A stretch of DNA of 64,000 bases from Dyadobacter flavalbus (GCF_006149045.1 NZ_VBSN01000076.1:62001-126000), one strand, 5' to 3'; counted from the first letter of the stretch, positions 1 to 9,765 are shown. The notes: generated from the sequence alone by a model not told the origin. Translations and numbers: made by a program.

Positions 1-830
1 ATATACTCTGCGGGACTGGAGCCTCCGTTATTCAGGAAAGTGTTGTACAACGATTCAAAATTCGGTGCAAGCGTAAACTGGCCCGAAGTAATTACTTCAT
101 TTGCCTCATCCCGTGCACCCTGAAAATTGGACTGCATCAGATATACACGAGAAAGCTGTGCAGAGGCAGCATATTTGGTTGCGTAAATGGTATTGGTTTC
201 CGGTAACAGCGTCTTGGCCGCTGTAAGGTCTTCCAGAACCTGCGCATAAACTTCTGCAACGGAGTTTCTCGGAATTTCATTGGCTTCTGTTACAACGCGT
301 GTTGGTGTAAGCACAATCGGAACACCCGGATTGGAAGCATTATCCCCGTCACCCCAGGTTTTAGCAAACAGTTTTACCAATTCAAAGTAAACTGACCCGC
401 GTATAAAGCGTGCTTCGCCTTCAATACGTTGCCGCTTGTCTTCATCCACTTTGTCCAATGCCGAAAGTACATTGTTGCAGCGGTTAATCGTAACGTAGGA
501 ATCCCGCCAGGTTGCCGCCGCTGTCACATTGGCTTTGGTAATTTCTTTATTATACATTTCCAGCAAATTCTGGAAAGTTCCTCCGAATCCCAGTTCGCCG
601 TTGTTGCCAAGCAATTCCGACGCATACTGAAATGCTCCGCCATAAACATCAATATCCTGCAGAGCGTCATAACAGCCAATCAATGTCACTTCTACATCTC
701 GAGAAGTGCTTAGTGCCTGGCTTTCATCGATACTTTGTGTTGGCTGCACATCCAGTTTGTTATTGCAGCCAACGGTAAAAAACAATCCGGCGGATAATGC
801 CAGAGAATATATAAATACTTTCTTTTTCAT
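1..830 (-). CDS. SusD/RagB-family glycan-binding lipoprotein (partial)
   Basis: Reads from the ATG at 828-830 leftward and runs off the window, so only about 276 N-terminal residues are visible. The N-terminus is a basic signal peptide ending in a lipobox-like TVGC (Cys22), which fits a lipoprotein. The body has SusD/RagB features: an early LIGCYDAL segment, YVTINRCNNVL, and the TPR-like helix EGEARFIRGSVYFELVKLFA. It starts 28 bases after the SusC stop, the usual susC-susD order. SusD proteins sit on the outer surface and hand glycans to the SusC channel. The substrate cannot be read from this fragment. Confidence 0.93.
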   Translation of the reverse strand, partial: MKKKVFIYSLALSAGLFFTVGCNNKLDVQPTQSIDESQALSTSRDVEVTLIGCYDALQDIDVYGGAFQYASELLGNNGELGFGGTFQNLLEMYNKEITKANVTAAATWRDSYVTINRCNNVLSALDKVDEDKRQRIEGEARFIRGSVYFELVKLFAKTWGDGDNASNPGVPIVLTPTRVVTEANEIPRNSVAEVYAQVLEDLTAAKTLLPETNTIYATKYAASAQLSRVYLMQSNFQGARDEANEVITSGQFTLAPNFESLYNTFLNNGGSSPAEY

Positions 831-858
831 AGTTCTTTAATAATTAAACCTGATGCTA

Positions 859-3800
859 TTAGAAACCGATATTAACGCCCAATAACAGCGTGCGCGGCTG
901 AGGGGCTGTGTAAAAATCATTTCCAAGCGCAAATTTCAAATCCCTTTCACTCATGTCATCCGTATTTACTTCCGGGTCCCAGCCTTTATAGTTGGTAAAA
1001 GTGGCAAGGTTCAAAGCAGAGACATAAATGCGTATGCGGTCCATTTTGATCCGGCTCACAAGACTTGACGGAAGGTTGTATCCTAATGTCATTGTGCGAA
1101 GGCGAAGGTATGAACCATCATAAATATAGCGCGTGGATGCCTGATTGCCATTTCCACGGTAAAAACGTGCTTCCGGAACATTTGTGTTCGGATTTTGCGG
1201 CGTCCATGCATTCAACTGATCGGCAGTCTGGTTGTCTTCATAAATGCCGTTTGCAGAAGAATACTGGCCTACTCCGTAAAAATTGATTTTATTTCCTGCA
1301 ACACCGTTAAAGAATACGTTCAGGTCAAATCCTTTATAAGAGAAAGTATTGGTAATACCGCCTACAAATTTCGGGTTCGGATTGCCCGCTGCTACGCGGG
1401 TAGCACTGTTATAACCATTGTTTGTTACGGTTGAACGATCCACTGTTCCGTCCGGATTGGGTGTGTTTTTATAGAAAAGGGCGTCTCCGTTTGCAGGATC
1501 AACACCTGCATACTCTACAGTATAAAAAACACCGACCGGCTGTCCTTCCATAACGCGGCTCATATTCCTCATTCCTCCTTCAATAATTTGTCCCTGAATG
1601 TCGATAACCTTGTTCTTGTTATTTGCGACATTAATGGAAGTGTTCCATTTGAATGCACCTACAAGGTTCTGTGTGTTCAGTACGAATTCAAAGCCTTTGT
1701 TTTCCAGCTTTCCAACGTTGGCAACCTGAGTAGAGAAACCTGTTGTATTTGGAACATTTACTTCCAGCAAAAGTCCGTTGGTCTTTTTTACATAGTAGTC
1801 GATTTCACCATTAATACGGTTGTTGAAAAAGCCGAAATCAATACCAAAATCAGTTTGCTTTGTGGTTTCCCATCTCAGATCAGGGTTGCTAAGCTGCGAA
1901 GGCCGCTGTCCGGCTGCCCCTGCGTAACCTGCATCTCCTGCATACAAGCCAAGCTGAGGAAAATCGCCGATTTCTGAATTACCTGTAGATCCGTAGCTTC
2001 CTCTGAATTTAAGAAAGCTTATGATGTTGTTGCTTTTAAGAAAGCTTTCTTCGGTAAGAACCCAGCCTGCAGACACAGACGGGAAAAATCCGTAACGGGA
2101 GTTTACTCCAAACCTGGAAGAACCATCAATACGCGCGCTTGCTGAAAGCAGATATTTATCTGAAAACTTGTAATTCAGACGTGCAAAATAAGACAGGAAC
2201 CGGAAATTCGTTTCGGTCGAAGATCCGTCCGATTTGGTAGCAGCACTGGCAATTTTTTTGTAAGAATCGGAAGGGAACTGGGTTCCTGCAATGTAGCTGT
2301 ACTTCGTTTGTGACTGCTGATACGACATACCCAATGTCGCTCCGAAAGAATGAGCATTGTGTATCTTGTCATATGAGATAAAGTTGTTGGTATTGTAATT
2401 GGTGACGAAAGTAGCATAGTTTTCACCCAGCCCACTACTTGCATTGCTTACATTGCGGATATTCTGACTTTGCCAGTAACCTTCCTCATTCTGGTTTAAA
2501 AGGTCAATGCCAAGCTCACTGCGGAATTTCAGATCTTTTGTAAAGTTAATCTGAGCATAAGCATTGGTAAGGTTCCGGAAAGAAGTAGCTACATAACTTG
2601 CGTACTGGATTGAAATCATCGGATTGAAGTACAATGGCACGTTCACGTCACCGGGAGGTGTTCCGGTAGGCAATCCCGTTTCAGGATCGGTAAACGGTGT
2701 CAAAGGCGTAAGCGCTGCCATCTGCAATGGATTTGAGAAAGCGTTATCTCCGGGCAAACGCTTGTTATTGGTACGTGCAAGTCCCATGGATAATCCGATC
2801 TGCAGCCAGTTATATGCCTGATGATCCAGGTTCATACGGGCTGAAAGACGATCCAGTTTGTTGCCGATGATGGTACCTTTCTGATCAAGGTATTGGCCTG
2901 ATAAAAAGAATTTTGTTTTTTCACTTCCGCCATTTAACTGAAAGTCAAGCTGCTGCATTGGGCCTTTCTGAAATGCCTGATCCTGCCACAAATATTCCTT
3001 TTGATTTGGCGTATTGTAAGTGCCGAGGCTGTAATATTCAAGAAATCCGCCGGGGCCCAGCATGTATTGGGTGTAAGAATCCGGATCCGTTGTTTCAACA
3101 CCGTCAATACGGTCGCGATTATTGGCAGCCATGGTATAAAATTTCACGTACTGCTCAGCATTCAGGAAGTCAACGCGTCTTGTGGCTTTGGATGAACCCA
3201 GCTGATAGTTGATGCTTACATTGGTTTTTCCGGCTTTGCCGCGTTTTGTTGTGATAAGTACAACGCCGTTTGCAGCACGGGAACCATAAATGGCGCCTGC
3301 GGAAGCATCTTTCAGTATCTCAATGGATTCAATATCATTGGAGTTGATATCGGATAAAGGGTTGGTCGCACCTCCGTTGTTGCTCAGGTCCGATGTCGTG
3401 ATCGGCATTCCGTCCACCACGTACAATGGCTGGCTGCTCGCACTGATGGACGAATTGCCCCGGATACGCACATTGATTCCCTGCCCCAGTTTTCCCGAAC
3501 CGCTGTTAACATAAACTCCGGCCGCACGTCCCTGCAATGCAGCATCCACGCTCGCAACGGGCATGTTCTGGATTTCAGTGCCTTTTACCTGCGCAATGTT
3601 TCCGGTAAGGTCGCGCTTGATCTGCGAGCCGAAACCGGTAACAACCACTTCGCTCAGATTACGCGAGTCACTTGCAAGCTTTACGTCGATAACCGTCTGG
3701 CTGCCTACGGTTATTTCCTGTGCAAGCATTCCTACAAAGCTGAATACAAGTACAGAGCCGTTTGATGGCACACTGATGGAATACGTTCCGTCGGCATCCG

Positions 3801-3963
3801 TCTGTGTTCCTGTTGTTGATCCTTTAAGCTGGACAGTAGCACCCGGCAATACAGAATCTTCGTCATCAGATGTAACTTTTCCGGTTATTTGCACACTCTG
3901 CCCGTAAGCGGACAGCCATGCACTCAATAAGCAGAAAATTACTGCTAGCAAAACTTTTTTCAT
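859..3963 (-). CDS. SusC/RagA-family TonB-linked outer membrane protein
   Basis: 1034 residues. Order: signal peptide (about 1-21, ending AYGQ), a carboxypeptidase-regulatory-like beta domain (about 25-100, ITGKVTSDDE...LPGATV), the SusC junction LSEVVVTGFG, a plug domain (about 115-240 with VRIRGNSSI, LYVVDGMPI and KDASAGAIYGSRAANGV), then a long beta-barrel ending in a short strand LLLGVNIGF. SusC proteins import oligosaccharides with energy from TonB. It is the first gene of a two-gene operon with the SusD-like gene downstream and has a good promoter match just upstream. No anti-sigma, glycosidase or hybrid two-component gene adjoins it, so the substrate is unknown. Confidence 0.95.
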   Translation of the reverse strand: MKKVLLAVIFCLLSAWLSAYGQSVQITGKVTSDDEDSVLPGATVQLKGSTTGTQTDADGTYSISVPSNGSVLVFSFVGMLAQEITVGSQTVIDVKLASDSRNLSEVVVTGFGSQIKRDLTGNIAQVKGTEIQNMPVASVDAALQGRAAGVYVNSGSGKLGQGINVRIRGNSSISASSQPLYVVDGMPITTSDLSNNGGATNPLSDINSNDIESIEILKDASAGAIYGSRAANGVVLITTKRGKAGKTNVSINYQLGSSKATRRVDFLNAEQYVKFYTMAANNRDRIDGVETTDPDSYTQYMLGPGGFLEYYSLGTYNTPNQKEYLWQDQAFQKGPMQQLDFQLNGGSEKTKFFLSGQYLDQKGTIIGNKLDRLSARMNLDHQAYNWLQIGLSMGLARTNNKRLPGDNAFSNPLQMAALTPLTPFTDPETGLPTGTPPGDVNVPLYFNPMISIQYASYVATSFRNLTNAYAQINFTKDLKFRSELGIDLLNQNEEGYWQSQNIRNVSNASSGLGENYATFVTNYNTNNFISYDKIHNAHSFGATLGMSYQQSQTKYSYIAGTQFPSDSYKKIASAATKSDGSSTETNFRFLSYFARLNYKFSDKYLLSASARIDGSSRFGVNSRYGFFPSVSAGWVLTEESFLKSNNIISFLKFRGSYGSTGNSEIGDFPQLGLYAGDAGYAGAAGQRPSQLSNPDLRWETTKQTDFGIDFGFFNNRINGEIDYYVKKTNGLLLEVNVPNTTGFSTQVANVGKLENKGFEFVLNTQNLVGAFKWNTSINVANNKNKVIDIQGQIIEGGMRNMSRVMEGQPVGVFYTVEYAGVDPANGDALFYKNTPNPDGTVDRSTVTNNGYNSATRVAAGNPNPKFVGGITNTFSYKGFDLNVFFNGVAGNKINFYGVGQYSSANGIYEDNQTADQLNAWTPQNPNTNVPEARFYRGNGNQASTRYIYDGSYLRLRTMTLGYNLPSSLVSRIKMDRIRIYVSALNLATFTNYKGWDPEVNTDDMSERDLKFALGNDFYTAPQPRTLLLGVNIGF

Positions 3964-3999
3964 AATAGTTAGATTTGGTTATTTGCTTTTATATTAAAA

Positions 4000-4030
4000 C
4001 AAATATATCTCTATTGGCATAACAACCAAA
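4000..4030 (-). promoter_or_regulatory. Bacteroidota-type promoter for the susCD pair
   Basis: On the minus strand TTTG (4027-4030) is followed by 19 bases and then TATATTTG (4000-4007). This matches the Bacteroidota -33/-7 pattern TTTG-N19-21-TAnnTTTG. The -7 box lies about 36 bases upstream of the SusC ATG. Confidence 0.7.
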
Positions 4031-4177
4031 TGTTGTAATAAGATATTTGCTAATATCCCTTTTTTTATTACAATATATTTTTACAAAAAACGACTGTCGT
4101 GTTCGTCGGCAGGAATGAAGAAATTCCGGAAATCACGCAATTTCAGGGCTTGTTCAATTTTTTAAAAATTGGATTAT

Positions 4178-4957
4178 TTACCAGTACCGGCCATTGCGGC
4201 GGGCAAACTGAAACCCTCTCTGAAAAATAAGCAGGTGATTGAAAAGGGCAGGAATGAGGCCGAAATGCTTGCGCAGAACATGAAATCTGTCCATCAGCGA
4301 GCGACGGTGATTTTTGACCGAAATGCCGCCCAGGAGGTATTTGCAAAGCAGAAAATCGAGGTACTGCACTTTATCTGAACGTTTCAGGATCTGAATTTCC
4401 CAGTCAATGTCCGCACTGAGATTCTGGTCGTCGTAATGAGGGGCAATCTCTTTTTTTGCGATAAAAGCCTGATGGCAAACTTTCATTCCGAATGCAAAAT
4501 CCTGCCATTTCAGGTTTTTCGGAAGATCGTGCGGCGTGAACCGGCTTCTGAGCCCCACTTCATTTTCATCGTCTTTTACAAGCATGGCATCGCTGTAATA
4601 CACATCCGCATGGCTTTCAAAATTCAGGAAAAGCTTTTTCATGACATTTTCATCGTAAATTTCATCGCCTGCATTCAGAAACCAGATGTATTTTCCGGTC
4701 GCAAGTGCAAGTCCTTTGTTCATGGCGTCATAAAGCCCGCGATCAGGTTCCGAAACGATCCTGGAAATAATCTGTTTGTGTTTTTCAGCAATTTCCAACG
4801 TTCCGTCCGTTGAATTTCCGTCAATAATCAGGTATTCGGTTTGGGACGGATTATCCGTATTTTTCAACGCCAGTTCAACGCTTTTCAGCGTCCGTTCAAG
4901 AAAGCGTTCTGCGTTGTAAGTAATCGTGATAATCGTAAGTAGCGGTGTCGTGTTCAT
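4178..4957 (-). CDS. Family 2 glycosyltransferase
   Basis: 259 residues with a GT-A fold. The N-terminus LLTIITITYNAERFLERTLKS is the GT2 nucleotide-binding strand. It is followed by YLIIDGNSTDGT, then EPDRGLYDAMNKG and the DXD-equivalent FLNAGDE near residue 95, and SADIDWEI near 190. The pattern resembles WcaE-like colanic acid transferases. The start overlaps the stop of the upstream GT4 gene by 4 bases (ATGA), so the two are probably translationally coupled. Role inferred from context: adding a sugar to an undecaprenyl-linked exopolysaccharide unit at the inner membrane. Donor and acceptor are not predictable. Confidence 0.9.
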   Translation of the reverse strand: MNTTPLLTIITITYNAERFLERTLKSVELALKNTDNPSQTEYLIIDGNSTDGTLEIAEKHKQIISRIVSEPDRGLYDAMNKGLALATGKYIWFLNAGDEIYDENVMKKLFLNFESHADVYYSDAMLVKDDENEVGLRSRFTPHDLPKNLKWQDFAFGMKVCHQAFIAKKEIAPHYDDQNLSADIDWEIQILKRSDKVQYLDFLLCKYLLGGISVKNHRRSLMDRFHVLRKHFGLIPALFNHLLIFQRGFQFARRNGRYW

Positions 4958-6204
4958 TGTGCAAGTAAAGACTGATACAATTCCTGATACCGGCGGGCAA
5001 TAACATTTTCTGCATACGAGCGGATAACCTTTTCACGCGCAAGCCTTGACAATGAATAACCGGTATTGTTATCCATAATCCATTGCATCCCTTCTGCAAG
5101 TGAATCGGACGATCCGGCTTCTGAAACATAGCCATTCACTTTATGATCGATCATTTCAGGAATGCCGCCCGTACTGAACCCTGCGACCGGCGTTCCGCAG
5201 GCCATTGCTTCCATAATCGTATTGGGCAGATTGTCTTCAAGCGACGGAACGGCGATTATATCCGCTGCATTATAAGCATTTACAAGTTCCTGCTGATCCG
5301 ATATCTTTCCCAGATAATGAACGTTCGCCGGAAAGCCGGTAAAGTTTTCCGGGCGCGATTTTCCCAGGACAAGCACTTCGATTTCTGTGGAATTGCGGTT
5401 CAGTTTGGCAACGGCATCTTTGAAATAGGAAAAACCTTTCCGCGGGTCCTGCGTGTTGGCGCCGGCAAAAAGAACCAGTTTTTTATCCAGCGGTAAATTC
5501 AGCCTTGCACGTATTTCTGACTTGTCCAATGAAGTAAACAAACCGGTATCAATGCAGTTCGGAATACTCTGGGCATGTATATTTTTGGTTAAAGCGGCGC
5601 TTTTCACAATGTCATCGAGCCATTGGCTTGGCGATACAAGTGCCATCCGCGCATTGCCGTACATGGATCTTTTACGTTCAAACTGTGCAAATGACAAATC
5701 ATACGCTTCCGGCCGGGCAAGAAACGGGCAGTAACGGCAGTGCGAAAGGAAATTTTCACATCCTTTGCTGTAATGGCAGCCGCCGGTAAAAGTCCACATG
5801 TCATGCAAAGTCCATACAATCGGTTTGCCCAGTGAAAACAGTTTTTCGAGAGAATGAAGCGACAGAAACCCGAAATTGATCCAGTGAAGGTGAATAATGT
5901 CCGCTTGCTGAACCAATGGATGCATACGGATGTCTGCGCCGATTGCGGCCGGCGAAAATGCAAACCGGACACTTTTATCTTTTTCATAAGGTAAAAAAAA
6001 TGCCCTTTCCGCAACAAACCGCATCCATGCCTTTCGTGCCTGCCATTTGGTGTTCGCCAGGCCGTACACGCCATTTTCTTCATGCTGAACAGCCGGTACG
6101 AGCATGCCGGAATCGGATCCGGAACGGAGCAATGCCCTGTGCAGCCGGGTCGCTGCAACGCCGGCTCCGCCTTCCAGATGAAAAGTACTCAGGTGAAGCA
6201 CCAT
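4954..6204 (-). CDS. Family 4 glycosyltransferase
   Basis: 416 residues with a GT-B fold. The N-terminal glycine-rich acceptor loop is FHLEGGAGVAATRLHRAL. The C-terminal domain has VLFAGANTQDPRKGF, VLGKSRPENF and the GT4 signature PSLEDNLPNTIMEAMACGTPV with the retaining-enzyme Glu. A cysteine-rich stretch (CHYSKGCENFLSHCRYCPF, about 143-161) in the first half is typical of one GT4 subgroup in surface-glycan clusters and may bind metal. First gene of a two-gene unit with the GT2 downstream. The ATG at 6202-6204 directly precedes VLHLSTFHL, the expected first strand. Confidence 0.93.
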   Translation of the reverse strand: MVLHLSTFHLEGGAGVAATRLHRALLRSGSDSGMLVPAVQHEENGVYGLANTKWQARKAWMRFVAERAFFLPYEKDKSVRFAFSPAAIGADIRMHPLVQQADIIHLHWINFGFLSLHSLEKLFSLGKPIVWTLHDMWTFTGGCHYSKGCENFLSHCRYCPFLARPEAYDLSFAQFERKRSMYGNARMALVSPSQWLDDIVKSAALTKNIHAQSIPNCIDTGLFTSLDKSEIRARLNLPLDKKLVLFAGANTQDPRKGFSYFKDAVAKLNRNSTEIEVLVLGKSRPENFTGFPANVHYLGKISDQQELVNAYNAADIIAVPSLEDNLPNTIMEAMACGTPVAGFSTGGIPEMIDHKVNGYVSEAGSSDSLAEGMQWIMDNNTGYSLSRLAREKVIRSYAENVIARRYQELYQSLLAQ

Positions 6205-6442
6205 TTGAATTTACTGCTTGTGTTCAGAAATGAGCGACTGATTTACAGGTCCGTTTTGCAGCCTGAAACCGGTGGCTTCATCATTCCCGGATAATGGGAA
6301 TGAACTTATTGCGGTAAAATTAAATAGTTCTGCGGTTAAATAATCAGCTGTCGGCAATTAGCTTTCAGCAGCGAGGAAGATAAATATATAACAACGGGCA
6401 AATTGTAAAAACTAAAAATCTCAACTAATTTTAAGCAAATAC

Positions 6443-6471
6443 TTGATTTTTATAGCTTCAAACTATCTTTA
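6443..6471 (+). promoter_or_regulatory. Candidate promoter for the 6496 methyltransferase gene
   Basis: TTG (6443-6445), an 18-base spacer, then TATCTTTA (6464-6471), one mismatch from the TAnnTTTG box. It lies 24 bases before the ATG in an AT-rich intergenic stretch (6205-6495) that otherwise shows nothing clear. Confidence 0.4.
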
Positions 6472-6495
6472 TCAAAAATTAAGATTTCAGGAACA

Positions 6496-7404
6496 ATGTC
6501 CAATGAAAAGCGGAGCCATGAGGCGCATTCCGGATGGTATGAAGTACAGTACGCTACACAGGAAGCGAAGGATAAAGCCATTGAGCTGTGGGAATATGAC
6601 GAGGCAAACAAGACTATAAATTGCTGGATTCATCATCGTTTGCTGGATCTTACAAAACCGTTTGTAAGTGAGAAAAAATCGTGGCTTACGGTTGGGGACG
6701 GTTATGGATTTGATGCCAATTATTTTTTCAGAAAAGGGCTCGACGTAACTGCAACGGATATTTCCGGTACCTTTCTTCCTTTGTCGCAGTCGCATGGATT
6801 TTTTGAAAAATACTCGATTGAGAATGTTGAAAAGCTGAGTTTTGAAGACAACAGTTTTGACTATATTTTCTGCAAGGAAGCATATCATCATTTTCCGCGC
6901 CCGTACCTCGGCGTTTATGAGATGCTGCGCGTTGCGCGTGAGGCCATTATATTGATTGAGCCGCATGATCCGATTTCCAAAATGCCTTTGCTGCTGGCTT
7001 TAAGAAACATTTTTGACCGCTTTGATACTTCCCTTTTACAGAAATACTGGAAAAACAGGTATTCTTTTGAAGAGGTTGGAAATTATGTTTTCAAGCTTTC
7101 CGAACGTGAAATGGACAAGCTTGCGAACGGGATCGGACTTCCGATGGTTGCTTTCAAGGGCATCAACAATAATTACTATCATCCGGCTACCAGCAAGGAA
7201 AAAGCGGACGATTCTTCGCCGGCATTCCGGAAAATAAAGAAGAAACTGGCTGTTCATGACCTGCTTACAAAACTTTCGTTAATGCCTTCGCAAGTGCTTT
7301 GTGCCGTTATTTTCAAGAAAATTCCTTCGCAGGAAACGATGGAAGCCATGAAAAAAGAAGGTTTTCAGATTCATGTTTTTCCGCCAAATCCTTATGCCCG
7401 ATAA
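6496..7404 (+). CDS. Class I SAM-dependent methyltransferase
   Basis: 302 residues. Motif I is the variant WLTVGDGYGFDANYF (about 62-76), followed by the acidic end of strand 2 (DVTATDIS) and a post-motif EDNSFDYIFCKEAYHHFPRP typical of the Methyltransf_11 family. It stands alone on the plus strand between minus-strand glycan genes. Inference: it modifies a sugar or acceptor of the polysaccharide made by this locus. It could equally act on a small molecule, since the C-terminal third (about 200-302) is not recognised. Confidence 0.85.
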   Translation: MSNEKRSHEAHSGWYEVQYATQEAKDKAIELWEYDEANKTINCWIHHRLLDLTKPFVSEKKSWLTVGDGYGFDANYFFRKGLDVTATDISGTFLPLSQSHGFFEKYSIENVEKLSFEDNSFDYIFCKEAYHHFPRPYLGVYEMLRVAREAIILIEPHDPISKMPLLLALRNIFDRFDTSLLQKYWKNRYSFEEVGNYVFKLSEREMDKLANGIGLPMVAFKGINNNYYHPATSKEKADDSSPAFRKIKKKLAVHDLLTKLSLMPSQVLCAVIFKKIPSQETMEAMKKEGFQIHVFPPNPYAR

Positions 7405-7423
7405 TTTGCAGGAACGTTCATTT

Positions 7424-8230
7424 TTATTCCCGCCAGCCAAAAATATTCAACTGTAAATCCATGGAATCATTTCCGCGGTAACGATGATTTGCAAATGGCC
7501 GCGTGCGGTGCTGATTGGTGTCAATAAAATACCGGAACCCGTTCTCTTCAAAAATTTTGATGGTTTCGGCCAGTCCCTGCGGATTTCCGATGTAGGAATG
7601 GAATTCAACAAAAAGGTTCTGAACGTGTCCGAGGTTTTCGCGGCAATCGGCAAGTACCGGCTGCTCTGCGCCTTCAATATCGATTTTCAGGAAGTCAATT
7701 CTTTTTTCTGCGAGTAAAAAATCCTTTAAACGGATTGAAGGTATTTTTTTCTTGTCTGAATTCGAATAAATGGAAGAAGAATCGGCTGCTTCGCTTCCAA
7801 ACCAGACGCCGTTTTCATCCGTCCACACCGCTTTGTCAACAATGCGCACGCCGCTGATTTGATTGGTATTCAGGTTTTCACGCAGCAAGGAGGCAATTTC
7901 AGGTTCGGCTTCAAATGCAACAATTCTTGATTTCGGATACAATTCCTTGAAATACAAAATGCTCATTCCGACATTGGCGCCGCAGTCCAGAATGACAGGT
8001 TCGGCGTCCGGTGCCTGGAAAAAATAGAATTCATCCGCAAAGATTTCCTTGTACTGCCACAAAAACGACATACTATCCGGAACTTTAAGTTTGAACCTGC
8101 TGAACTGAACCGGCGTAAGCACATGCCTTTTGCTGTTTCCATACTGAAACAGCAACCTTAAAAACTCGCGATTGGAAGTTGTGCGCAAGGAATGATAAGG
8201 TTCTTTAAGCAAATAGCGAAGCCAGTACAT
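7424..8230 (-). CDS. FkbM-family methyltransferase
   Basis: 268 residues. The FkbM core is clear: ILDCGANVGMSILYFKELYP (motif I, about 85-104), IVAFEAEPE, NLNTNQISGVRIVDKAVW, then IRLKDFLLAEKRIDFLKIDIEGAE (about 165-188) and LFVEFHSY. FkbM enzymes O-methylate sugars and polyketides and are frequent in surface-glycan loci. It is followed upstream on the same strand by a glycosyltransferase and another methyltransferase with gaps below 20 bases, so the three probably form one transcript (9765 to 7424). Confidence 0.92.
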   Translation of the reverse strand: MYWLRYLLKEPYHSLRTTSNREFLRLLFQYGNSKRHVLTPVQFSRFKLKVPDSMSFLWQYKEIFADEFYFFQAPDAEPVILDCGANVGMSILYFKELYPKSRIVAFEAEPEIASLLRENLNTNQISGVRIVDKAVWTDENGVWFGSEAADSSSIYSNSDKKKIPSIRLKDFLLAEKRIDFLKIDIEGAEQPVLADCRENLGHVQNLFVEFHSYIGNPQGLAETIKIFEENGFRYFIDTNQHRTRPFANHRYRGNDSMDLQLNIFGWRE

Positions 8231-8246
8231 AATTGAATTTCTTTAT

Positions 8247-9149
8247 TCAGATCCCGTATTTGATCCGGTTTTTGATTTTTAAATAAAATGGAAGATGATA
8301 ATAACGGCGAAAAGCGGTGATCATTTCCGGATCCGGTTTCAGCAAAGGATCAAATGAAACTTTGTCCGGATTCATTTCTTTTCCGTAATAACCCGTTTTA
8401 AAGGTAAAATTGGTCCCGCTTCCGTCCGTACCGATGTTTTTTATCTTGGATTTAACAGGATATACGCCGTATGCCTTGTTTTTGAACTGGCTGTACGTCC
8501 AGCGGATCGCCCAGGAATCAATCATGCCGAGCTGCTGCTTGGCGAGCATGGGCCAGAGGTCTTCGCCGCCTTGTGAAAATGCCTGTTTTTTGTCCGGATC
8601 ATTTTTCAGCGAGTCAAAATCATTTACTTCCCAGTCCGCGTGCTGCCATCTGGATTTCCAAGTTCCCCAGCCCCACGAACTTGCCCGGGGCGCCAGATAC
8701 AAATCATGCCTGTAAGCGGCAGGAACTTCAATGGGCGGACTGTAAGCCGTGACCGAAAAAACATCCTTTCTTTCCTGATAAATATGCAGGGCTTCATTCA
8801 TGAAAGTCAGGAAATCGGGCGTACTGAGCATGTCATCTTCCAGCACAATGATTTTTTCATATTTTTCCAGAACGTCACTAACGCCCTTTATAACCGATTT
8901 TGCCAGGCCGTTATTTCTTTCTGCGGCAATTACCTTTACAGTTTTAAATCCCTTTATATCAGCAATGTAATTTCTTATATCTGCAATAAAAGGCTCATCC
9001 GACGGCAATTTCGGGCCGTCAGAATAAATAATCAGTTCACTTTGGGAAGCATGTGAATTGAGCTGCAGGGATTCGATAGTCTGCCGCAGATGCCAGGGAC
9101 GATTGTAGCAAAACAGTACAACTGGAGCCAGATTTCCGGACAAGCCCAT
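8247..9149 (-). CDS. Glycosyltransferase (GT-A, GNT-I/GT2-like)
   Basis: About 300 residues. It begins with APVVLFCYNRPWHLRQTI, then IIYSDGPK, ERNNGLAKSV and the metal-binding IIVLEDDM motif, followed by SSWGWGTWKSRW, which recurs in this bacterial transferase family. The ATG at 9147-9149 follows the upstream stop (TGA 9153-9151) by one base. In-frame ATGs at 9170 and 9167 would give an extension of 6-7 residues overlapping the upstream gene and look less likely. Middle gene of the 9765-7424 unit. Sugar specificity is unknown. Confidence 0.87.
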   Translation of the reverse strand: MGLSGNLAPVVLFCYNRPWHLRQTIESLQLNSHASQSELIIYSDGPKLPSDEPFIADIRNYIADIKGFKTVKVIAAERNNGLAKSVIKGVSDVLEKYEKIIVLEDDMLSTPDFLTFMNEALHIYQERKDVFSVTAYSPPIEVPAAYRHDLYLAPRASSWGWGTWKSRWQHADWEVNDFDSLKNDPDKKQAFSQGGEDLWPMLAKQQLGMIDSWAIRWTYSQFKNKAYGVYPVKSKIKNIGTDGSGTNFTFKTGYYGKEMNPDKVSFDPLLKPDPEMITAFRRYYHLPFYLKIKNRIKYGI

Positions 9150-9150
9150 T

Positions 9151-9765
9151 TCAGCTTTTGTAAGCATCAATAATCAGAGAAGTATAGCCGAGCTTGCCGT
9201 TCTGGTTGCGGCTATCGTGATCTGCCGAACGGCGGATCATGCCGTCTTCCGGTTTCCACGGCGCTTTGTGAAATTGTCCGTTTTCATCAAAGTATTCCAG
9301 CAGTTTCACCGTAAACCCGATTTCCTGAAGAAAGCCGGACATCAGCTTGTAATTATACAGGATTTTATGGTCGTCTGCGCCGTTTCCGGTGCCGCCCGGC
9401 TTTACATAGTTAATGTACTCTTCGCTCGGATTATAGCCGTCGGGAACGGCAACGCGTAAAAAGCCGCCGGGTTTGAGATACGTATAGCAATGCTGAAATG
9501 CCAGCTTTCCTTCCGCTTCCGTCAGATGTTCCCAAACGTGCTCAGCCAGAATCCTGTCAATGGAATTTTCTTCAAAATATTTTTCCCAGTCGCTCCTTTT
9601 CAAAAGGTTGAGGGTTTCAATATCGGAATGTATCCAGCCCTTGTAAAGCGAAAACATGGAGCCTACGACCATATTTACCGGTTTGGTACGATCATACGTC
9701 ATCAGCTGATACAAGCTGAAAGGCTGTTTTAAAACACCGGCAACAATTTTCTGCGTTAGCGACAT
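9151..9765 (-). CDS. Predicted SAM-dependent methyltransferase, atypical motif I
   Basis: 204 residues, similar in layout to the short predicted methyltransferases of surface-glycan clusters. Visible parts: KGWIHSDIETLNL (strand 2, acidic end), IDRILAEHVWEHLTEAEG, and YLKPGGFLRVAVPDGYNPS. The N-terminal glycine-rich SAM loop normally seen just before KGWI is replaced by VNMVVGSMFSLY, so SAM binding is uncertain. First gene of the three-gene minus-strand unit. It could be a degenerate or acceptor-specific variant. Confidence 0.75.
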   Translation of the reverse strand: MSLTQKIVAGVLKQPFSLYQLMTYDRTKPVNMVVGSMFSLYKGWIHSDIETLNLLKRSDWEKYFEENSIDRILAEHVWEHLTEAEGKLAFQHCYTYLKPGGFLRVAVPDGYNPSEEYINYVKPGGTGNGADDHKILYNYKLMSGFLQEIGFTVKLLEYFDENGQFHKAPWKPEDGMIRRSADHDSRNQNGKLGYTSLIIDAYKS

